Part shown: positions 54,127-63,396 of the stretch, piece by piece | Position numbering within the stretch: position 1 is the first letter of the stretch | Layout: every line of letters starts with the position of its first letter | NCBI GenBank assembly: GCA_031551755.1 | Contig: JAVBNE010000011.1 | Location: 13,592-77,591 of the forward strand | DNA: 64,000 nt | Reading direction: 5' to 3' | Source: JAVBMU01 sp031551755 | GTDB taxonomy: Bacteria > Actinomycetota > Actinomycetes > Actinomycetales > Cellulomonadaceae | Made by a program: the position numbers and the translations under genes | Notes under the pieces: model-generated | Seen by the model: the letters and a program-made list of their open reading frames with translations, nothing else | Told to the model about the DNA's origin: nothing | The model's database searches: none

Positions 54127-55346
54127 CGCAGCGTTCCTTCAGCGTGGTCGGTGATCGGCCGCTCCGGAGGGCGGGCGACGGTCTGGGTCGAAGTGGAGGT
54201 CCGGGCGGCGGGCTCGGTGACGAGAAGGTCCTCGGGGACCGACCCGTCGTCGAGGAAGTGTCCCCGACTGCGCAGCGGTCCGAGGGTCAACACGAGTCCG
54301 ATGACGATAGCGATTCCCAGGCCGATCAGCACAGGACGCACGCGTACACCCACCAATGCCACCGTGCCGAAAGCGAAGATGGCGGTCCACATATAGAGGA
54401 TCACGACGGCGCGGCGGTGGGAATGCCCCAAGGCGAGCATGCGGTGGTGCAGGTGGAGGCGATCGGGGTGAAATGGGGATTTTCCCGTCGCCACCCGCCG
54501 GACCACTGCCGACCCCATATCGACCAGGGGTAGGAGAAGAACCGCCATGGGCAGGAGGATCGGCACGAAGGCCGGGATCTGCCGTGACTCGGGGATCACG
54601 GCTGTGTCGATGCTCCCGGTCACCGTGATCGCCGCGGCTGCCATCACGAAGCCCAGCACCATGGAGCCGGAATCGCCCATGAAGATCCGGGCCGGGTGAA
54701 AGTTGTGCGGCAGGAACCCGAGACAGATGCCCACGGTGGCGGCCATCACGAGGGTCGCGAGGCTGGCATAGTCCTCCGAGCTGGCCTGCCGGGTGAGCAG
54801 GTAGGTGTAGAGGAAGAAGGCCGAACCACCGATGGCGATCATTCCCGCCGCCAGCCCGTCGAGACCGTCGACGAAGTTCACGGCATTCATCGCGATGACC
54901 ACCACCACGATGGTGACGAACAAAGTCATCCTCGCCGATGGCATGGTCTTGCCTGCGATCGGCAATGTGAACAACTGAACGCCTTGCCACGAGAGGAAAC
55001 CGGCGGCGATGACCTGGCCCGCGAGCTTGGTCATCCAATCGAGGTCCCAGATGTCATCGGCCATGCCGAGCACACAGACGATCGTGGCGCCGCCGACTAT
55101 CCCCCAGGCCCGGTTATCGGTCTCGAAGACCCCTGCCAAGAAGGGCATCTGCGAGGCGAAGAGGACCGCCACCGCCAGTCCCAGCAAGATGGCCAGCCCA
55201 CCGAGCCGCGGCGTCGGCGTGGAGTGCACATCCCGCTCGCGAACCGCCGTGATCGCCCCAGTCCGCAGCGCCACCCACCGGGCGAAGGGGGTCGTCAGGA
55301 AGGTCACCGCGGCCGCGACGAGCAGGACCAGGAGGTATACCCTCAC
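54123..55346 (-). CDS. wecA: Undecaprenyl-phosphate GlcNAc-1-phosphate transferase (WecA/MraY family)
   Basis: 407 residues with about ten transmembrane helices. The catalytic loops are DDIWDLDWMTKLAGQ, NFVDGLDGLAAGM and the HIHH-type HLHHRML. It transfers a sugar 1-phosphate to the polyprenyl carrier at the inner face of the membrane, starting arabinogalactan, teichoic acid or other wall polymers. WecA is favoured over MraY by synteny with Rv1302 and absence of other mur genes. Both ends overlap neighbours by four bases. Confidence 0.92.
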   Translation of the reverse strand: MRVYLLVLLVAAAVTFLTTPFARWVALRTGAITAVRERDVHSTPTPRLGGLAILLGLAVAVLFASQMPFLAGVFETDNRAWGIVGGATIVCVLGMADDIWDLDWMTKLAGQVIAAGFLSWQGVQLFTLPIAGKTMPSARMTLFVTIVVVVIAMNAVNFVDGLDGLAAGMIAIGGSAFFLYTYLLTRQASSEDYASLATLVMAATVGICLGFLPHNFHPARIFMGDSGSMVLGFVMAAAAITVTGSIDTAVIPESRQIPAFVPILLPMAVLLLPLVDMGSAVVRRVATGKSPFHPDRLHLHHRMLALGHSHRRAVVILYMWTAIFAFGTVALVGVRVRPVLIGLGIAIVIGLVLTLGPLRSRGHFLDDGSVPEDLLVTEPAARTSTSTQTVARPPERPITDHAEGTLR

Positions 55347-56098
55347 GGGTCGTCCACCACCGCTGGTGGAGAAGTGGCCTCGTCCGCGGTCGCCGGTTCT
55401 GCGGTCGCCAGTCCGGCGGCCGCGGTCGGTTCGGGGGCCGCCGTCGGTTCCGGTTCGCCCGGAGCCAGGACGGGGGTCACCGCGAGCAACTCGCTCAGCC
55501 CGATCGCGCCTACCCGAACAAGGCGCGGATGAGCCCCCGTGGCGTCCACGATGGTCGACGGCACCCCGCCGGGTGCGTCACCGCCGTCGAGATAGACCGA
55601 GACGGACTGCCCGAGCTGGGACAGCGCCTCACCCGCGGTGGTGGCGGCCTGTTTTCCGGTGCGATTCGCCGAGGAGACGGCCAGCGGACCGGTGCGCTGC
55701 AACAGCGCGAGCGCGGCAGGGTGATCGGGCATTCGCAACGCGACAGTTCCGCGGGTCTCCCCCAGGTCCCAGGCCAGGGAAGGCTGGGCCCGCAGGATGA
55801 TGGTCAGCCCACCCGGCCAGCATGCCTCCACGAGCAGCCGGACACCCTCGGGCACGTCGGTCGCCAACCCGTCGAGAGTGCGTGGGTCGGGGACCAGCAC
55901 CGGTGGCGGCATCTGCCGCCCGCGCCCCTTGGCCGTCAATAGCGTGGTGACCGCCATGGGGTTGAAGGCATCCGCGCCGATGCCGTAGACGGTGTCCGTG
56001 GGCAGGACGACAAGCCCTCCACGGGAGATGGCGGCGACTGCCTCGTCGATGGAGGGACCCCACGTCTGCGGGTCGATGGCTGGGCGCACGGAACTCAC
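55343..56098 (-). CDS. tsaC: L-threonylcarbamoyladenylate synthase (TsaC/YwlC type)
   Basis: 251 residues from a GTG at 56098. The YrdC domain has LPTDTVYGIGADAFN, KGRGRQMPPPVLV, and SSANRTGKQAATT. It makes threonylcarbamoyl-AMP for the t6A37 modification of ANN-decoding tRNAs. After about residue 205 comes a Pro/Ala/Thr/Glu-rich tail of some 45 residues, not part of the fold. Overlaps wecA by four bases; Rv1301 has the same place. Confidence 0.94.
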   Translation of the reverse strand: MSSVRPAIDPQTWGPSIDEAVAAISRGGLVVLPTDTVYGIGADAFNPMAVTTLLTAKGRGRQMPPPVLVPDPRTLDGLATDVPEGVRLLVEACWPGGLTIILRAQPSLAWDLGETRGTVALRMPDHPAALALLQRTGPLAVSSANRTGKQAATTAGEALSQLGQSVSVYLDGGDAPGGVPSTIVDATGAHPRLVRVGAIGLSELLAVTPVLAPGEPEPTAAPEPTAAAGLATAEPATADEATSPPAVVDDP

Positions 56099-56171
56099 GG
56101 ATCGAGTCTTTCACGTCGGCCCGCCACCAGGGACCCGAGCACCACCCAGAACCATCCATCTGCCGGAATCG

Positions 56172-57161
56172 TCACAGTCGCCGCGCCCATACCATGCGCG
56201 GGCGACCCGTCAGATCCAGGCGGGTTTCGGCCTGGTCGAAGAGCCCGGTCGCCCCGACCATCTCGAGTGCGGCCACACCCTGCACCTCCGCGTGTTCCAT
56301 CACGTAGAGCCCCCTCGGCCGCAGCAGTCTGGCCGCTGCGGCGGTCACCCCACGGGGCACCTCTAGACCGTCGGCCCCCAGTCCGTAGAGCGCGATGGCC
56401 GGGTCGTGTTCGGCGACCTCCGGGTCGACCGGCACCGCGCCCCGCGGCACATAGGGCGGGTTGGACACGACGACGTCGCATTGCCCGTCGAGCCCCCCGG
56501 CCGCGGGTCCGCCGGCGAACGCACGTCGAGCGTCCCCGCGGATCAGGTGCACGACGCCATCGGTCTCGGCCACATTGCGCGCCGCCCAGTCATAGGCCAC
56601 CGCGTCGAGCTCCACCGCGTGGACCTGCGTACCTGGCACCTCCGTGGCGACCGCCAGGGCGATCGCGCCGCTGCCCGTGCACAGATCCACGACCACGGCC
56701 CGGCCCGTCCGGGCGACGACGGCCGACGCCTCATCGATAGCCGCCTGCGCGACGACCTCGGTCTCGGGTCGCGGCACGAACACGCCCGGTCCGACGGCGA
56801 GGTCAAGGTAGCGGAACGGTGCCCGGCCGGTGAGATGCTGCAGCGGAACCCGGGCGGCTCGTCGATCGACGAGGGCCGCGAACACCTGCTCGACACCGTC
56901 ACCGTCGATACCGTCACCGTCGGCGCCGGACCCAGTGGAGCCCGGACCCCCCACCGCGGGCGCAAGACCCGGATCCCGGGTACCCGAACCAAGGTGGTGC
57001 ACCTCGGAGCCGACGAGCGCGGCGCGCACCACCTCCGCACGGGAGACACCCGCCGCGTGCGCGAGCAGCAACTCAGCATCCGGCCGTGGCGTCGCGACGC
57101 CGGCTCGGGCGAACCGCGCCACTGCGGCAGCCAGCAGGGTGTCGACTCGTGTTCCGGTCAC
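56172..57161 (-). CDS. prmC: Release factor glutamine methyltransferase PrmC
   Basis: 329 residues from a GTG. The catalytic NPPY lies in DVVVSNPPYVPRG near residue 195, and VVDLCTGSGAIALAVA is the SAM site. It methylates the GGQ glutamine of RF1, encoded just upstream. The N-terminal helical domain holds an inserted, non-conserved linker at about residues 50-90 rich in Gly and Asp with a repeated GDGIDGDGV unit, which makes the protein longer than the usual 280. The substrate prfA gene is adjacent, as is normal. Confidence 0.94.
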   Translation of the reverse strand: MTGTRVDTLLAAAVARFARAGVATPRPDAELLLAHAAGVSRAEVVRAALVGSEVHHLGSGTRDPGLAPAVGGPGSTGSGADGDGIDGDGVEQVFAALVDRRAARVPLQHLTGRAPFRYLDLAVGPGVFVPRPETEVVAQAAIDEASAVVARTGRAVVVDLCTGSGAIALAVATEVPGTQVHAVELDAVAYDWAARNVAETDGVVHLIRGDARRAFAGGPAAGGLDGQCDVVVSNPPYVPRGAVPVDPEVAEHDPAIALYGLGADGLEVPRGVTAAAARLLRPRGLYVMEHAEVQGVAALEMVGATGLFDQAETRLDLTGRPRMVWARRL

Positions 57162-57213
57162 CGGAGGCCCGTCAGGGGACCGTTCGTGATCCGCCCGACG
57201 CCGATCGGGCCGA

Positions 57214-58299
<1,086 letters not shown>

Positions 58300-58347
58300 G
58301 AACGTCCCTCCGGGTCGCGGGAGATGAGACAGGGGCGGATATGACGA

Positions 58348-58413
58348 CAGCGCCGGCGGTCCAGGTGATCGACTGCCCCTGGAGAGGTTGTCGATTCCGG
58401 ACCACCGGCGCTG
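58348..58413 (-). terminator. Stem-loop between rpmE and prfA
   Basis: CAGCGCCGGCGGTCC (58348-58362) pairs with GGACCACCGGCGCTG (58399-58413) with one mismatch across a 36-base loop. No T-run follows. It begins nine bases after the rpmE stop and could end or attenuate the rpmE transcript before prfA. Confidence 0.5.
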
Positions 58414-58421
58414 TGGGGTCG

Positions 58422-58640
58422 CTACTTGCCAGCGGCCTTCTTGCCGTAGCGGGCCTCGAAGCGGGCCACACGGCCACCGGTGTCGAGGATCTTCTGCTTG
58501 CCCGTGTAGAAGGGGTGGCACGCGCTGCAGACGTCGGCGTGGATCTGGCCGGACGGCTCGGTGCTGCGGGTCACGAAGGTGTTACCGCAGGTGCAAGTCA
58601 CCTGGGTCACGACGTACTCGGGGTGGATGCCAGACTTCAC
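58422..58640 (-). CDS. rpmE: 50S ribosomal protein L31 (zinc-binding type)
   Basis: 72 residues from the GTG at 58640, with AAGGAG six bases upstream. VKSGIHPEY, CTCGN, CSACHPFYTGKQKI and the C-terminal RVARFEARYGKK identify L31. The four cysteine-containing positions make it the zinc-carrying (C+) form, usually repressed-paralogue partner under zinc limitation. Confidence 0.97.
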   Translation of the reverse strand: MKSGIHPEYVVTQVTCTCGNTFVTRSTEPSGQIHADVCSACHPFYTGKQKILDTGGRVARFEARYGKKAAGK

Positions 58641-58772
58641 GATGCTCCTTGGGGTGATGTCTCCGGGTCGACCGCGGGACCGCGACCGTGAACCGGAAAC
58701 CAACGGGTCATTGTGCCAGAACACCGGGCCGCGCACGAAACTTCCCGGCTCGGCGACCAGCTGGCGAGGCGT

Positions 58773-60398
58773 CTACCGATCCTCCGGCACCATCTCGATC
58801 GCACCGCAGGGGCATTCGGCCGCGCACACACCGCAGCCCTTGCAGTAGTCGTAGTCGATCTCGTACCGCTCGCCGGGACCGAGTTTCGTGATGACGTCGT
58901 CCGGGCACAGCCCATAGCAGTTGTCACATTCGAAGCAGGTCCCACAGGACATGCACCGCTGCGCTTCGAACAGCGCCGACGCCCGGTCTAGCCCACTGAC
59001 CACCTCATCAAATCCGGAGGTGCGGCGGGCCGCCTCCAGCGTGGGCCGGTGCTGGGCTGGGGCATCCGCGTAGTACCAGGTATTCAGCAGGTCGAAGGTC
59101 GCCCGGGGTTCCCGTGAGGGCGCGGTGTACTCGGCCTTGCGCAGGTAGGCATCGACGTGCTGGGCGGCCAGGTTGCCCTGTCCGATGGCGACGGTCGCCG
59201 TCCGGTCCCCCGGCGCCGCGTCACCAGCGGCGAAAAGCCCGGGGCGGCCGGTCATCATCTGATCCGAGACCGAGATCACCCCGTCGGCGATGTCGACCTC
59301 GGTCACGTCGCTGAGCAGCGACAGGTCCACGTCCTGACCCACGGCGAGCACGACCGCATCGGCATCCAGGGTCTCGAAGACCCCGGTCGGCACCGGCCGG
59401 CCCGTGTCGTCCAAAGTCATCTTCTCGACCACGATCGAGTGTTCGTCCACCTGGGTGATCGTCGACAACCAGCGCACGGAGATACCCTCCCCGACCGCGT
59501 CGAGGTACTCCTCCTCGTGCGCCGGCATCTGATCCTTGGTCCGCCGGTAGACCACCATGGCGTCGGCCGCTCCGAGCCGTTTGGCCGTGCGGGCGGCGTC
59601 CATCGCGGTATTGCCACCGCCGTACACCACGACGCGCCGACCGAGCATCGGCGGTTCACCCTGGGCCGTCTTGGCCAGCATGGTCACGGCGTCGAGAACC
59701 TTCGCCGCCGCATGTGCCGGGATGTCTATGTGGTGCCCCACGCCCGCTCCGACCGTCAGCACCGTGGCGTCGAAGCCGGCCATCGCGGCGTCGAGATCCT
59801 GGACCGGCTGATCACAGATCAGCTCGACGCCCATGTCCGCGATCCGCTGGATCTCGGCCGCGAGCACCTCTCGCGGCAGGCGGTACTCCGGGATGCCGTA
59901 CCGCATCATCCCGCCGGGTTCAGGTTTCGCCTCCCGGATCGTGACTGCGTGACCCTGGCGGCGTAGGTGGTAGGCCACCGAGAGCCCGGCCGGGCCGGAG
60001 CCGATGACCAGCACCCGGTGGCCGGACTCCGCCTCGGGCGGCGTGAGTGACCAGCCCTTGGCGATGGCCTCATCCCCGAGGAACCTCTCGACGGCATTGA
60101 TTCCGACGTTCTCATCGAGTTGCACCCGGTTGCAGGCGGTCTGGCACGGGTGGTAGCAGATTCGGCCCATCACGGCGGGCAAGGGATTCTGCTCAACAAT
60201 CGCCCGCCAGGCACGTTTGTAACCCTTTCCTGCTGCCTGCGCCTCGTAGAGCCAGCGTTGGATGTCCTCGGACGCGGGGCAGGCCGCCGAACACGGCGGC
60301 AGCAACGAGACATACACCGGGCGCTCAGTGCGCCACGTGCCGGTCAGATAGGAGGCAGAGGTACCAGCTGCCGAACTCAATCCAAATGACACGTTCAT
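58773..60398 (-). CDS. GltD-like NAD(P)H oxidoreductase fused to a two-cluster ferredoxin
   Basis: 541 residues. The N-terminal Fe-S region has PPCSAACP and GRICYHPCQTACNR, as in the glutamate synthase small subunit. Two Rossmann sites follow: VLVIGSGPAGLSVAYHLRRQG for FAD and VVVYGGGNTAMDAARTAKRLG for NAD(P)H. The C-terminal 70 residues carry CMSCGTCFECDNCYGLCP and CKGCGVCAAECP, a ferredoxin with two [4Fe-4S] clusters like a POR delta subunit. Coupled by overlap to the oxidoreductase beta gene, it probably links the 2-oxoacid oxidoreductase directly to NAD(P)H. The direction of electron flow is inferred. Confidence 0.88.
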   Translation of the reverse strand: MNVSFGLSSAAGTSASYLTGTWRTERPVYVSLLPPCSAACPASEDIQRWLYEAQAAGKGYKRAWRAIVEQNPLPAVMGRICYHPCQTACNRVQLDENVGINAVERFLGDEAIAKGWSLTPPEAESGHRVLVIGSGPAGLSVAYHLRRQGHAVTIREAKPEPGGMMRYGIPEYRLPREVLAAEIQRIADMGVELICDQPVQDLDAAMAGFDATVLTVGAGVGHHIDIPAHAAAKVLDAVTMLAKTAQGEPPMLGRRVVVYGGGNTAMDAARTAKRLGAADAMVVYRRTKDQMPAHEEEYLDAVGEGISVRWLSTITQVDEHSIVVEKMTLDDTGRPVPTGVFETLDADAVVLAVGQDVDLSLLSDVTEVDIADGVISVSDQMMTGRPGLFAAGDAAPGDRTATVAIGQGNLAAQHVDAYLRKAEYTAPSREPRATFDLLNTWYYADAPAQHRPTLEAARRTSGFDEVVSGLDRASALFEAQRCMSCGTCFECDNCYGLCPDDVITKLGPGERYEIDYDYCKGCGVCAAECPCGAIEMVPEDR

Positions 60399-61402
60399 CG
60401 GTCATCCCAATCTCGTGCGAGGTCGAATCTCGCGATATTGCGTTCAGCTTGTTGGCGGATGCGCTCCAACGCGCCCTGGTCGCCGTTCGGACCGAAGAGG
60501 TGCGCGAACCGCCGTTGCGGCCGGAGGTACTCCTCGACATCGACCCGCGAACGGATCGGAGAGGTCGCGGTCACCTTGCCGTATTCCGCCTCGAAAACCG
60601 GGAAGATCCCGCTCCGGGTGGCCAGCCGGCACATCTCGATCGACGAACTCGGATCGGTGCCCCACCCCAAGGGGCAAGTCACCAGAATGTGCAGATACCG
60701 AGCCCCGTGGTGCGCCATCGCGGCCCGGACCTTGGCCTCCAGGTCACGCAGATCCGCAACGGTCGCCGTGGCGACATAGGGGATCTCGTGAGCCATCGCG
60801 ATCAGCGGCATGCTCTTGCCCTGACCGAAGGGAGCCCCGGGCGAGTGGCCGACAGCCGGCGTGGTGGAGGTACGCGCCCCCGCGGGGGTCGCTCCCGACC
60901 GCTGCACACCGGTATTCATGTAGCCGCCGTTGTCGTAGCAGACGTAGAGGACGTCGTCGTTGCGCTCGAGCATCCCGGACAGACAAGCCATCCCGATGTC
61001 GACCGTCCCCCCGTCGCCGCCTTGGGCCAGCACCCGGATGTCGCTGCGACCCCGAGCCCGGTTGGCCGCCACCATGCCGGTCGCGACCGAGGCGGCATTC
61101 GCGAACAGCGAATGCACCCAAGGAATCTTCCAGGCCGACTCCGGGTAAAGGGTCGAGAAGACCTCCAGGCAGCCGGTCGCATTCGCGACCATCAGCTTTC
61201 CGCCGGTGACCTCCATAGCCGTATCCAGCACCCATCTGGCGGCGAGCGCTTCCGCGCACCCCTGGCAGGCACGGTGCCCGTGAGTGAGGGCGCTCGCACG
61301 ATCCTGCCAGGCCTGCACGGCGCGATCGGACTCGTCGAGCAGCCTGTTTCCCGCGACCAAAGCTCCAGTCTGCAAGAACGGGACATGAACCTTGACCATC
61401 AC
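60395..61402 (-). CDS. 2-oxoacid:ferredoxin oxidoreductase, beta (TPP) subunit
   Basis: 335 residues. TPP and metal binding motif QGGDGGTVDIGMACLSGM near residue 130 with YDNGGYMNTG following, and HRACQGCAEALAARW near residue 45 supplying cluster cysteines. It decarboxylates a 2-oxoacid (pyruvate, or branched-chain 2-oxoacid) and passes electrons to ferredoxin. Four-base overlaps on both sides. Likely PorB. Confidence 0.92.
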   Translation of the reverse strand: MMVKVHVPFLQTGALVAGNRLLDESDRAVQAWQDRASALTHGHRACQGCAEALAARWVLDTAMEVTGGKLMVANATGCLEVFSTLYPESAWKIPWVHSLFANAASVATGMVAANRARGRSDIRVLAQGGDGGTVDIGMACLSGMLERNDDVLYVCYDNGGYMNTGVQRSGATPAGARTSTTPAVGHSPGAPFGQGKSMPLIAMAHEIPYVATATVADLRDLEAKVRAAMAHHGARYLHILVTCPLGWGTDPSSSIEMCRLATRSGIFPVFEAEYGKVTATSPIRSRVDVEEYLRPQRRFAHLFGPNGDQGALERIRQQAERNIARFDLARDWDDR

Positions 61403-62580
61403 CGACCACCCATCGCTTGCTCATTCAGATCGAGGAAGGTCAGCGGGTCGAGCCGGCCCTCATGCGCCGCCCGCAAAGTCCTTGCCAGGGCGTCCGCCGT
61501 CATCGCCCGGCCACCGAGACCCGCGACGACCGACAACACCTCGGGACCTTCTACCGACGTGGCCAACGACCTCCTGACCTCGGCGGTCAGCACTCCCTCG
61601 GCACCCAGCTCCAGCGCCCGGTCGACGACCACGACCCGCCCCGCCGCACCCACCGCGTCGCGCAGGAGCTCGGCGGGGAACGGCCGGAAGGCGCCGATAC
61701 CCACGAGCCGCGCGGGCACACCGTCGGCGCGCAATTGTGCCATCGCGTCCCGCAAGGTGCCGAGCACCGATCCCATCGCGACGACCACCAGATCACCATC
61801 GGTGGCTTCGACATCACCGACCGACCGCACCGGAGCCCCGCTGGGTCGCCCGAATGCCCCCTCGAACTCCCCAGCGATCCGGGTGATCACCGGCAACGCA
61901 TTGATCATGGCCTGATGCTGGAGGTACTTGACCTCGGTGAATACCTCGGGATCGGCCATCATCCCGATCGTCGTCGGATTGTCGATGTCGAGGCACACCT
62001 GCGGGGAGATCGGTGGCAGGAAGGCATCGACCTGCTCCTGAGTCGGCAGTTCCACGACATCGCTGGCATGGGTGAGGACGAAGCCGTCCATGCAGACCAT
62101 CACCGGGATGGACAGTTCCTCCGCGACTCTGAAGCCGATCACGTGAAGGTCGGCGGCCTCCTGATTGTCGGCCGCATAGAGCTGCAACCAGCCACTGTCA
62201 CGGAGGGCGAGCGAGTCGGATTGGTCGTTCCAGATGTTGATCGGCGCGCCAACCGCCCGGTTGGCGACCGTCATCACGATAGGCAGTTTGAGGCCCGAAG
62301 CGTTGAACACGGCTTCGGTCATGTAGAGCAGCCCCTGGGACGCTGTTGCCGTGTACGTCCGTACCCCGGTCGCCGCAGCACCGATGGACACTGACATCGC
62401 CGCGAACTCCGACTCGACGTTCACGTACTCGCAGTCGCGGAGCGTGCCCTTGCGCACCAAGGCGCTGAGGGCTTCGACGATGTGGGTCTGCGGCGAGATC
62501 GGGTAGGCACAGACCACCGACGGCCGACACCGGGCCACAGTGCGCGCCACCGCCTGGGAACCTTCGAGCAGCTCACGCAT
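61399..62580 (-). CDS. 2-oxoacid:ferredoxin oxidoreductase, alpha subunit
   Basis: 393 residues. EGSQAVARTVARCRPSVVCAYPISPQT and EFAAMSVSIGAAATGVRTYTATASQGLLYM are the pyrimidine-binding TPP domain; the transketolase-C-like domain follows (VVAMGSVLGTLRDAMAQLR). Together with gamma it completes the catalytic site. Likely PorA. The stop overlaps beta by four bases and the start overlaps gamma by eight. Confidence 0.92.
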   Translation of the reverse strand: MRELLEGSQAVARTVARCRPSVVCAYPISPQTHIVEALSALVRKGTLRDCEYVNVESEFAAMSVSIGAAATGVRTYTATASQGLLYMTEAVFNASGLKLPIVMTVANRAVGAPINIWNDQSDSLALRDSGWLQLYAADNQEAADLHVIGFRVAEELSIPVMVCMDGFVLTHASDVVELPTQEQVDAFLPPISPQVCLDIDNPTTIGMMADPEVFTEVKYLQHQAMINALPVITRIAGEFEGAFGRPSGAPVRSVGDVEATDGDLVVVAMGSVLGTLRDAMAQLRADGVPARLVGIGAFRPFPAELLRDAVGAAGRVVVVDRALELGAEGVLTAEVRRSLATSVEGPEVLSVVAGLGGRAMTADALARTLRAAHEGRLDPLTFLDLNEQAMGGR

Positions 62581-63196
62581 GAGCGTCGGCCTCCTTCGTG
62601 GTCAGGGTGGCTGCCGCATAGGAGGTCGGCGAACCGTCACCGTCCACGACATCCAGCACCCAGCGGTAAGCGGCACTTGCGGACCGCGCGTTTCCAGCAG
62701 CCACGGACCCGGCAAACCGTTCGCCGATGACCGTCAGCACCGCTTCCAAGGAGACCTGGCCGGTCAAAGCCGCAAAGGCCCCCAGCAGCGCGGCCGAGGG
62801 CTTCGGTTGACCCAAATGCTCCCGGACGATGCTGTCGGCCGGGACAGTGACGAGGTGCTCCGGAGCGCTGGGGCACACGCGCCGGACCGCGCCGGGGGTG
62901 CGACGGGTGTTGACGATCCCCCAACCCCCTGGGGAGACGCCCGCGAACGGGTCCAACACGGTCAACAGCGTAGGGTCCTGGACGATCACCGCATCCGGAG
63001 TGTGGACCGGCTCCCGGGTGTGAATGGGTCCGTCGGACAACCGACAGAACGACACCACGGGAGCCCCGGTGCGCTCCGATCCGAACGACGGGATGACCTG
63101 GGCGTCGTGCCCCTCCCGGAACGCTGCCTGCGCAAGGAGTTCGGCTGCGGTGACCACTCCTTGCCCGCCCCTGCCATGGATACAGACCTGGAACAT
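62573..63196 (-). CDS. 2-oxoacid:ferredoxin oxidoreductase, gamma subunit
   Basis: 207 residues. CIHGRGGQGVVTAAELLAQAAF at the N-terminus and PSFGSERTGAPVVSFCR are the gamma-subunit hallmarks, binding the pyrophosphate side of CoA/TPP. First gene of the operon; its promoter must lie in 63197-63331, downstream of the rho terminator. Confidence 0.92.
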   Translation of the reverse strand: MFQVCIHGRGGQGVVTAAELLAQAAFREGHDAQVIPSFGSERTGAPVVSFCRLSDGPIHTREPVHTPDAVIVQDPTLLTVLDPFAGVSPGGWGIVNTRRTPGAVRRVCPSAPEHLVTVPADSIVREHLGQPKPSAALLGAFAALTGQVSLEAVLTVIGERFAGSVAAGNARSASAAYRWVLDVVDGDGSPTSYAAATLTTKEADAHA

Positions 63197-63331
63197 GCAC
63201 GCGCCTTTTCGTCGACAGGTGAGTCACCTCCCACCCTATGGCGCGGCGCCCGTGGCACAAGGGGCGCAGGCGTGGATTCGCACCATGGCGGTCCCAGGCT
63301 GACCAGGACCTTTGTCCTAGCCGGATACGCG

Positions 63332-63366
63332 GAACGGTCCCGCCCCCGAGGGGAACGGGACCGTTC
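63332..63366 (-). terminator. Terminator downstream of rho
   Basis: GAACGGTCCCG (63332-63342) and CGGGACCGTTC (63356-63366) form a perfect 11-base-pair stem, extended by CGC flanks, with a 13-base loop, 30 bases after the rho stop. No T-run. Confidence 0.75.
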
Positions 63367-63396
63367 GCGGCGGTGTGCGCGTCAGGCGACCGGCCG

